Of a stretch of DNA of 64,000 nt, positions 53,930 to 64,000 are shown piece after piece. The DNA is from Populus alba (taxonomy: Eukaryota; Streptophyta; Magnoliopsida; Malpighiales; Salicaceae). The notes beneath the pieces are model-generated. The model saw nothing but the letters and a program-made list of their open reading frames with translations, was not told the DNA's origin and made no database searches. The first letter of the stretch is position 1; each line of letters starts with the position of its first letter. The position numbers and the translations under genes were made by a program. The DNA lies in contig NC_133298.1 in assembly GCF_005239225.2 (NCBI RefSeq), positions 5,391,395 to 5,455,394 on the forward strand, read 5' to 3'.

Positions 53930-55330
53930 TATGAGAGTACCATTAAAGACGTTTCATTTTTTTTTTTTTCTAATTGCCTCTTCCACCACAGCAACTCCTT
54001 CTCCTCTTCCATCCCTAACCAGTTTTCCTTTCACAATTACTGTAAAATTTGACCTAGATCATATTTCTGTGTGGCCAATCTATTTTTGGGTATTTTGATA
54101 GCACTATTTAGCCCCATCCTCGGGAAATCGATGGCCCTCATCCCCCTCCTGGTACTACTACTAAAATACCAAATCCGCAATATGCCTGGTGGCTAGTCCT
54201 TTCCACTGTAAATGCTTTTTTTAATGAAGTTACTCTTTAATTTTGTATTTTAAAAATATTTTTAAAAAAAATTAATTTTTTTTATTTTTTTATTTGATAT
54301 AATATTTTTTTTAATATTTTAAATTATTTTGATAGGTTAATATCAAAAAATAATTTCTAAAAAGTAAAAAATATTATTTAAATATATTTTTAAATAAAAT
54401 ATAGTTTAAAAAAATAACATCAACCACACTTATAAATCTTGAACGGCTGGAAGTTGATGTATGGCATGGTCTTGAACACATTTTTTCATCCATTTCCTGT
54501 GTTAAATCTATTCAACTTCGCCCTCAGCTTTCCACTGCTTGTAAAAGTATTATGTCCTCGATGGTCACCCTTTTACATCTGATGATATTCTCACTTATGT
54601 TCTTGCAGGTCAAGAGTTTGATTCATTGGTCTCCACAATTATTTCTTGTTCAGAATAGGTCTCCTTGGATGAACATTTTTGTTGCTTCTCGTTGCTAAGT
54701 CACAGATCAATCAACATCATGGCATCATTGAAGTTGATGCCTCCGTGAATATGGCCACCAAATTACCCCCTCATACACAGTCTCGCCCAATTCAACACTG
54801 TCCACCATCCATGATTAGCCATCATCTTCTTCTTTTATTTGTCAGGCATGCCTCAAACCAGGTCATAACACCCTTAAATGCTATCATTGTGTTGATATCT
54901 CAAGTACCAGGATCAATCCCACAATCCCCAACCTCAAGCCTTTCTTGCTGCCACACATCAGCATGCTGATGCTAAGTGGCATCCCGACATAGGAGCCATT
55001 CATTATTTAACCAATGATCCCAAGTCCCAACAACATTCATATTTGAAATGAGGACTGTACTAGCCAAGATCATATTCAATTAGCAAATGGTGCAGGTTTG
55101 AAAATTGCCCATACTGGCACTTCTACTCTATCCTCCCACCAAATATTACTTAATCCATACTGGCATGCCGACATTTGCTTGCTTTTAGAGACCATTCAAT
55201 GCCATCTGAAGGGAGGCTTCTTTGATGATTGGAGCCTCGATGCATACGTGGGAAAGATCATAAAAGGCAGGCATTCATATCTCTGCACAAACATCACAGT
55301 TTTTATTCCTGAAACAATCAACTTTTGAGC
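53930..55330 (+). pseudogene. Ty1/copia gag-protease fossil
   Basis: Plus-strand, broken frames. The gag tail appears near 54575-54650 (DDILTYVLAGQEFDSLVSTI), a zinc knuckle CQACLKPGHNTLKC at about 54844-54885, a protease/active-site-like WHPDIGAIHYLTND near 54975-55020, and the GAG-pre-integrase entry ANGAGLKIAHTGTSTL at 55085-55135. No LTRs, integrase or RT were found. It is a third copia lineage, more decayed than the two full elements, and lies beside the orphan exon. Confidence 0.75.
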
Positions 55331-55784
55331 ACCTTTCGAGAATTTCTGAAGTGTACTGTTGTTTATAGTTTGGTGCTGTGCAAAATGGGAATTCCTGGTG
55401 CCTGCTATTTCTTCTTTCTTTTATCGTGTATTAATCTGTGTCTGTACCATTTCCTAAAGCCCAAATGTTGGAGGGGCTTCTTTCATTGATATGGGAACAT
55501 CGATTTTGGGATCTGCTTTCAAATTATTCATATGGTTCATAGCATGTCAATTTAGTGAACGTAACTGCTCTGTGTTCTGGAATTCCCTTCCCATGAAGCC
55601 CTCTATGGAGTATTGTTTTATGTTGTCATTGAAACAGTAATGCAGATGAATATTCATTTGAAATCTATTTTCTCCCCATACTATGCATACATGTTATTTT
55701 CAGTTCGCATGTGCGCTTTTCATCATTGATGGAGAAAGAAGATAAGCATAGCTAAATTATATGTTTGAATGCACACGTTTTCAG
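55331..55784. repeat. Presumed intron/flank of the orphan exon, copy 2
   Basis: Non-coding; 55430-55784 matches 19807-20170 inverted and ends in the splice acceptor TTTTCAG. No gene. Confidence 0.6.
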
Positions 55785-56220
55785 GCACCGTCAGAGTCTC
55801 GGTGGTGCTGTTCACAAAATCTACAAAAAATGGACTTTATTGTTGCTCTCCGAGGAAGATGAATGGCCTAATTCTGTCCTCAACAGTGAGGACAGTAATC
55901 AAACCCGGAGAGAAGAAATAGAACGAGATGAAATGGATGATGATAATAGAATCAATGACTCAGTTTCAGCAGAAGATGAGTCCCTTAGACAGGTGGAAAA
56001 TGAGTGTCAAAGCTCCCAAGGGATGAATCGGGAGGAGCATGCTCGAAAATTCATTGATGCTCAAACTAGGAGACAGAGGGCAAGAAAATTTGCATCTTTC
56101 GCTAGCTGGGTTCCAAATTTGCAGAGAGTTTGGGCACCGAAGCAGCCAAAGGCAATGAAACCAAAGTCAGATCCTCTTCGTAATTTGACAATGGGTACAG
56201 TGCACTGTGCAGCTATAAAG
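55785..56220 (+). pseudogene. Orphan internal exon of an unidentified gene, copy 2, with chitinase-derived tail
   Basis: Exon after an acceptor at 55784; about 140 codons open. It reads HRQSLGGAVHKIYKKW, an acidic segment (ERDEMDDDNRINDSVSAEDE), then HARKFIDAQTRRQRARKFAS and WVPNLQRVWAPKQPKAMKPK. The frame is intact here, unlike copy 1, where the acidic part is shifted. At 56186-56220 it runs into bases like the last chitinase codons (TGACAATGGGTACAGTGC...GCAGCTATAAAG). Basic, Arg-rich middle and one Trp pair; no family recognised. Both copies share the junction, so it predates the duplication. An ORF continuing to 56262 reads into AT-rich repeat. Confidence 0.55.
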
Positions 56221-57900
56221 TACCGTGCCTGTTTGTTTTTGTATTTTAAAAATATTTTTTAAAAAATTTAAATTTTTTTTATTAATTTTAAAGTAATATA
56301 TTTTTAATGCTTTCAAATTATTTTGATGTGCTGATATTAAAAATAATTTTTAAAAAATAAAAAAAATCATTGATATATATTTTAACACAAAAAATTATTT
56401 AAAAAAACAACCATAACTACATTATCAAACAAGAGTATTGCAGCCTACTCTTCATGCTATCATCTTATGTTATTCTGGGTTAGCATTCACCTGTTAGCAA
56501 TAAAACATATGACTGTATACTTGAACTTGATCCTACACTAAATAAAACAAAATTATATTTTTTGATGATCTAGATTAATTTAGGTTTTTTTTTAATTTGA
56601 TTATTACTAGTTTAGTATATGCATTGTTGAAAGAAAATAAATTCTAGAACAGGGGAAAATTTTATGATTTTAACACAAGATTGAAAATACAATACGGAAA
56701 AAAGTGTGTATATTGAGGATATATTATTATTAACTCCAAGGCAGTGGTCGAGAGGAGCACTAGTCTGGATAGAATGACAAGGTTTTCACGTGAATTACTG
56801 ATGTCTTCCCTTCTTCAAAGTATGACCGGGAAGGGCCGTAAAATTTTAAAATATTTTTTATTTAAGAATATATTAAAATAATATTATTTTAATTTTTAAA
56901 ATTAATATTTAATATTATCACATAAAAACAATTAAAAAACTAATTTTAAGCTAAAATAAATTTAAATTTTTAAGCAAATGGTGTGTTTGACTGCCAATCA
57001 CATAAAGTTATTAGGTTGGTAAATCAAATTCTATAGGTTTTTTAATAAAATATTATCATTTTAGATAAAAAAAAAAAAATTAAAACTGACTCGGTTGAGT
57101 CTTACTTGGTTTTTTATTGGATCAATTAGATCATAGGATGACATATCAAGTCACTCAAATTATCAATGTCCAAAACAGTTAAAAGAGAAACTTAGTTCAA
57201 GTCATAGGCGGGTATAGCTAGGTTAACTAGATCATGAGTTGATGGTTAAGTCACTCATATTTGCCAATATTACTTTCTAAAAAAAGTTTCAAAAAAAAAA
57301 GTTATTCTAAGTTAAATTTCAAGTTAGTAAGTTACTTGGTCAACTATTGTACCGGGTTTAGCTTATGTTTTTTAAAGTGTTTTTCGCTCGGAAATACATG
57401 AAAATAATATTTTTTTTATTTTAAAAAAATTATTTTTGATATCATCACTTCAAAACAATCCAAAAATACTAAAAAAATAATTTCAAACAAAAAATTAAAA
57501 AATCATAAAACACGATTTCAATTGGAAAAACAAATAGTACCTTAATAACTATCATTAACCATAATTAAAAGGAATCAATGTTTTACTGTAGTGGGAGTTA
57601 CTGTAGATTATGAGTGTTTGCATTGTGGATTGTATTGTTTTGGCACTGTAAAGATAATTATTGTAGATTGTGAGTGTTTTCATTGTTTGAGTTTGCTCTT
57701 TGCTAAACACAAAGTTGGTTGGGGAGACATAATGGCAGGGCTGCCAATACCATAGAGAGTTGTAAATACTGTTGAGGGGTGGAGTTATTTTTTTTAATGA
57801 GGAGAAAATGATCATTTAGGATTTTGATGAGGTTGCATGGCCCTAGAAGCAGACACCTAGTGTTTGGCTTCAAGCAAGAACACTAGGGCCAGCCAATTAC
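56221..57900. repeat. AT-rich block, inverted paralogue of 15.55-19.3 kb without the CACTA
   Basis: 56221-56420 is an AT-rich family copy. 56440-56830 and 56980-57360 match 18870-19340 and 18330-18700 inverted. 57360-57545 matches 15545-15677 with 18233 onward, that is, the sequence flanking the CACTA without it. 57555-57900 holds CTGTAG-rich AT sequence; no gene. Confidence 0.65.
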
Positions 57901-59500
57901 GAGGGGGGGTTTGCAGTTGGGGGTATTGCATCCTTTACCAAAAACTATTAGGTCTGGCTTGACAGTCATGCCCAACAAACAGGACCCAATAATATTTATC
58001 AGACCCAAAACACTTCAAAAAAAGACTAGTCATACCCTTGGGTCAAGCTGGGTAGCTGGACCCAATATCCTTGGGTCTTATTGTGCAACCATGCCCAGGG
58101 ATATTATTATTTGTATTATAAATTTTATTATTATTAATATTATAAATAATATTATTTGTATTATAAATATTGATTTTTTTATTATAATTAAATGCATTAA
58201 TATAAAAAATAGTATTATTTGTGTTATAAATATTATTATTTTTATTATAATACAAGATATTAATAGAAAAAAATATTATTATTTGTGATATACATATCAT
58301 TATTTTTATTATAATTCTCTTGATGTGCTGAACCAATTAGCCTTGGGTCCTCTATCAGGATCCAATTCTATTGAGTCCTCCATCATGACCCATTTAGCTT
58401 GAGTCCTGGTGGAGGACCCAAAAGCATTAGGTCATCACAGAGGACTCAAGAGCATTGGGTCTTAAAGCAAGACTCGAAGTGCTTGGGTTTTGGATTTTAG
58501 ATTTTTAAATATAATTATTTGTGTTATCAATATTATTATGTTTATTATAATTAAAAATATTTAATTTTAAAATAATATTATTTGTCTTATAAGTATTATT
58601 ATTTTATTATAATTGAAAATATTAATATTAAAAATAATATTATTTGTGTTATAAATATTATTATTTTTATTATAATTAATAGTATTAATATTAAAAATAT
58701 TATCATTTGTATTATGAATATTATTATTTTTATTATAATTAATAATATTATAATTAAAATAATAATAATAATAATAATAATTATAATTATTATTATTATT
58801 ATCATTATCATTAATAAAATTAAAAAAATATTGTTATTACTATTGAAGAAAAACCATTATTTTTTTAAAGATTAAAAACTATAATTCAAAGTATTCATAT
58901 AAAAATATAATTATTTGTGTGATAAATAATATTATATTTTTTTTAATAAAAAGTATTCATATAAAAAATATTATTATTTGTGTTATAAATATTCTTGGAA
59001 TTCTTCATATAATTATTTGTGTTATAAATATTATTATTTTTATTATAATTCTAAATATTTATCTAAAAATATAATTAGTTGTGTTAGAAATATTTTTGGG
59101 TTTCTAAATATAATTATTTGTGCCATAAATTTTATTATTTTTATTATAATTCTAAATATTCATCTAAAAAATATTATTATTTGTGTTAGAAATATTCTTG
59201 AATTTCTAAATATAATTATTTGTGTTATTAATATTTTTTTTTATTATAATTCTCTTGGATGCTAAAACAATTAGCCTTGGGTTGGGTCTTGCCTCAGGAC
59301 CCATGTCTCTTGGAGGACCAAGAGACATGGGTCCTGAGGGAGGACTATTGTTTTTTAGTTTTGAATTTCTAAATATAATTTTTTGTGTTGTCAATATTAT
59401 TATGTTTATTATAATTAAAATTATTTATTTTAAAAATAATATTATTTATCTTAGAAATATTATTATATTTATTATAATTAATATTATTAATAAATTTGAA
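57901..59500. repeat. Simple-sequence region: ATT/TAT tandem units and CTTGGGTC motifs
   Basis: Units of about 60-75 bases ('attatttgtgttataaatat' plus 'tattattatttttattataa') repeat about twelve times at 58090-58310, 58500-58760, 58900-59240 and 59370-59480, with (ATA)n at 58758-58812. Between them, blocks rich in CTTGGGTC and GACCCA lie at 57940-58100, 58320-58500 and 59265-59345. Open frames here are Ile/Asn runs and not genes. Confidence 0.75.
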
Positions 59501-60059
59501 AATAAATATTATTAAAAAAAATCATAGATTTAATTTGAAGTGTAAAATTAAAAATTATTATTATTATTAAATTTATAAAATATTATTATTATCGAAGAAA
59601 ATCCATAATTGTTTTTGAAAGATTAAAAAACATAAAAATTTTAACAAATAAATAAAATATTATAAAATATTATTGTTTAATTTGGTATAGTAACCAAACT
59701 TAATGTTCTTGGATTCAACGTTGTAGTGAGACTCAAATCTTTTAGATTTAAAAATTTTAAGATATTTTAAAAGTAAGTCCGCGCATACCACAACACTTAA
59801 CTAATAACTAGTTACATGACCCGCGCGATACCGCGGGTCATTTGTTTTTGTATACAAAATATAAAAAAATAAAAATTTAAAAATCTTGAGTTTTTCTGCA
59901 AAGTTATACCCAAGAATCTTGGGTGCGGCTGCAACGCCTAACCTAAAAATAATATTTATAATATTAATAATAACATTAAACTTGCATGATCCAAGTTTAA
60001 GTGAGCCTAACTGCAACACCAGATCCAAGAATATTGGATATGGGCCTTGCTACAAGGTC
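59501..60059. other. AT-rich DNA with a GC hairpin near 59.82 kb
   Basis: 59816-59840 contains GACCCGCGCGATACCGCGGGTC, a GC-rich inverted repeat next to CTAGT on the minus strand, as at a Helitron 3' end. 59890-60050 again has CTTGGGT-like motifs. No gene. Confidence 0.45.
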
Positions 60060-60520
60060 GTGTCATAAAAGTGTGATAATTAAATAGATTAATTAAAAAA
60101 AAACAAAGGAAAAAAAATCAACATGAAAAAAAAAAATTAATGAAGAAAAAGAATAAAAAATTGAATTAATTGGGTTAACCCTTTAAACCATGTTATCTCG
60201 TAAAACCTGGGATTCAAATAATGAAAGTTTGATAATTAAATAGAAAAAAAAATAGGTTTACCCAGAATTAACTGGGTTAACCCATTAAATCAAGTTAACC
60301 CGTCAAGTCCAAGATACATGTCATGAAAGTCTGATAATTAAATAGAAAAAAAATTAACTTTAACAAACTAAACTAAATGAAAAAAATAATTAAAAAAAAA
60401 ATCCAGGTTAACTTGTCAAATCAGGTTAACCCATCAAACCTGAGATCCGTATCATGAAAATCTGATAATTAAATAAAAAAAATTAACATTAATAAACTAA
60501 ATAAAAAAAATTCATTAAAA
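60060..60520. repeat. Degenerate tandem repeat, unit about 100-160 bp
   Basis: Four units each containing 'tctgataattaaatag' and, in most, 'gttaacccatcaaacc' and an A-rich spacer. No coding capacity. Confidence 0.7.
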
Positions 60521-60660
60521 AAAATTTTTTAAAAAAAAGAAGAAGAAAAACACAGTTATATAATTATAATTATAATTATAATATATTAATAAGTAAATAT
60601 ATGGAAAAGCTGCCCTAGTTTTCCCATACCTTTTAAAAGTATTACTTAATAAATAAGAAA

Positions 60661-60890
60661 TTCATAGCCTGCTTTTGATGGATTTGATGGAATCGTCAAA
60701 GTGGAAACCAATTTCAGACTGTCCAAAAAACAGTTCCTTATCCCCTTTGATTCCAGGAAACTCACTGAGGGACTTAAATGGTATCTTCCTCGACAGCCAA
60801 GTCAAAACCGTCATGGTCCTCCTATTATAAACAGAGAAGACCAGTATGATCTTTAATAACCATATGCCTCTACACAAGGAGAGGAGACTT
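60661..60890 (+). promoter_or_regulatory. Distal promoter module of chitinase E (displaced)
   Basis: Matches the 5' flanks of A, B and C (their bases about -190 to -400 from the ATG) including both GTCAA/TTGAC cores, but lies about 1 kb from the ATG of E because AT-rich insertions and tandem promoter copies separate it from the start. Confidence 0.6.
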
Positions 60891-61109
60891 TTTTTTTTCT
60901 TTTTTTGAAGAAGGTAATTCATCTAATTAGATTTTTAGTTTTTTTTTTAATATTATTAGTTTGAATTTATTAGTTTTTATACCATTAATTAAAAACTTAT
61001 ATAATTATTAACTTAAAATTTAAAAAATTAATTGAGATACATATAAATCTAACATTTAAATTATTCTTAGAAAAAAAAGGCTTTATTCTTGTCTATATTA
61101 TTTTTATGC

Positions 61110-62778
<1,669 letters not shown>

Positions 62779-62834
62779 ATTTTTTTCAGCCCTGCTCTTC
62801 CGCATGCTGTGTGCTCCTGATTCCTGAATAAATT

Positions 62835-62876
<42 letters not shown>

Positions 62877-64000
62877 ACAGCATGTTTGATCTAAAGAGTG
62901 TATGCGGCAATCAGAATATTATGTTTACTTAAATTTCAAGCTAAATAAAACGAAATTACAGTTCCCTGACAAGGAAAATATAATCAATTTACCAGTGAAT
63001 TCCTTATAGTGTTTTTTGTTCTTTTTTCTTGTTCATCACGCTCAACAAAAGTCTTGTGGTTGTGGAGTAACTTTATGCCTTCTAAGGTGTTGACAATGTT
63101 TTATGAGTTGTTCAAATGACTTAGAGTCTCCAAAACTCAGCTGGGGTGTCTAAATTTTTCCACTCGATCCATGAATGCAAATCCCTTGATATATTAATTT
63201 GCTGACATTTTCAAAGGCAAAATGTGAAAGAAAGAAAAGTAGTCAAACAAATGAATATTGAATCAACGAGACTAAGGTTAACACGAATAAAGGAATTTTT
63301 AGGATTATGGTAGCGATCATGGTTCAAAGTATTTTTTATTTAAAAATACATTAAAATAATATTTTTTTTATTTATAAAAATTAATTTTGAGATCAACACA
63401 TCAAAATAATCTGAAAATATAAAAAAAATTAAACAAAAAATTAAATAAAATTCGAGGGAATACGGTTTCAACCGCGTTCCCAAACGGAGCTAAAAACCCA
63501 TTTTACTGGAGAATGAACAAGAAATAGGAATTTAATAATCAATTATTTAGATTAAAACTTACGGTTTTATTGAAATTAAACCATGGGTTATTTCCTTTTA
63601 AATCCATAATTTAATATCCCAAAAATACTACATACTAAAATCTAGCAATAAATTAATCATTTGCTTTAGTCAAAATAAGAGCTACTCTAAAATCTAAATA
63701 AGGTTTTTGCAATAACCAAAACAATTTTATTATGAACAGGAACTATGTAGATATATATTAAATAAGGAAACCAATTAAAAAATAAATAATTTGATTATAA
63801 CAACCACTCGTCATGCTTGACGGGAAAAAAATAGTAGTTCATATGCTTTAAAAAAATTATATATGTATTAAATTTTATTAGTTACCAAAGCTTTATTCAT
63901 TTCAACAATAGTTTTAATATTGTCAAATTTAGTTATAAAAATAGGTAAATGGTTAATTTAAACAGTGAATTGTTTAAAACAAAAGACATATTTCCTATTT
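62779..64000. repeat. Chitinase E 3' flank, inverted copy of the chitinase C and B flanks
   Basis: AATAAA at 62827-62832, then an (AT)n run at 62837-62874. 62875-63240 is the 3' flank seen inverted at 13840-14290, 20435-20820 and 29690-30086. 63320-63480 is an AT-rich family copy. 63480-64000 matches 28245-28740 inverted. No gene; the duplication continues past the window edge. Confidence 0.65.

Noticed and set aside
59206..59394. Candidate small protein with Gly/Pro content
   Set aside because: Arises from the CTTGGGTC repeat block, with no conserved start or splice signals.
58043..59515. Ile/Asn-rich open frames on both strands
   Set aside because: Products of ATT/TAT tandem repeats.

Overview
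The window is nuclear DNA of a woody eudicot, most likely Populus or a close Salicaceae relative. This is inferred from intron-containing genes, very AT-rich intergenic sequence full of short repeats, plant LTR retrotransposons primed by initiator-tRNA-Met, a CACTA transposon, and secreted class III (hevamine-type, GH18) chitinases. No bacterial gene organisation is present.

Layout. 1-8.2 kb (+): a decayed ABCC (MRP) full-length transporter gene, ABCC10-type, recognisable from TMD0 to the end of NBD2 but broken by many frameshifts. 10.1-12.6 kb (-): a two-exon plastid DUF3143-like gene, also frameshifted. 14.3-31.4 kb (-): three copies of one class III chitinase. Copy A (14.3 kb) is frameshifted just after its signal peptide; copies B (20.8 kb) and C (30.1 kb) are intact and nearly identical. 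A 2.55 kb CACTA element, an orphan exon carrying a chitinase-derived tail, a Ty3/gypsy remnant and a hairpin-rich tandem array lie between them. 32.4-39.6 kb (-): an unidentified gene split by a complete 4.77 kb Ty1/copia element and an 878 bp MITE. 39.6-44.2 kb: repeats. 44.2-49.2 kb (+): a second, divergent class III chitinase pseudogene (D), cut off and joined to a paralogous tail of the same unidentified gene, which holds a second copia element. 50-61 kb: a TRIM element, a second hairpin array, a copia gag/protease fossil, a second copy of the orphan exon and simple repeats. 61.9-62.8 kb (+): intact chitinase E, whose proximal promoter has been tandemly amplified.

The three intact chitinases (B, C, E) are predicted secreted endochitinases/lysozymes with the same 5' and 3' flanks, so they probably share regulation. 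The locus grew by repeated segmental duplication, much of it inverted: about 15.5-20.2 kb matches 55.4-57.6 kb, 23-25.5 kb matches 39.7-42.5 kb, 31.2-32.5 kb matches 44.8-50.5 kb, and 28.2-28.7 kb matches 63.5-64.0 kb. Transposon insertions are nested in these copies, and some are dated by an empty paralogous site. I found no convincing new enzymatic system. The unusual points are the amplified chitinase promoter, the chimeric orphan exons, two copia insertions in paralogous copies of one gene tail, and hairpin-bearing tandem arrays.
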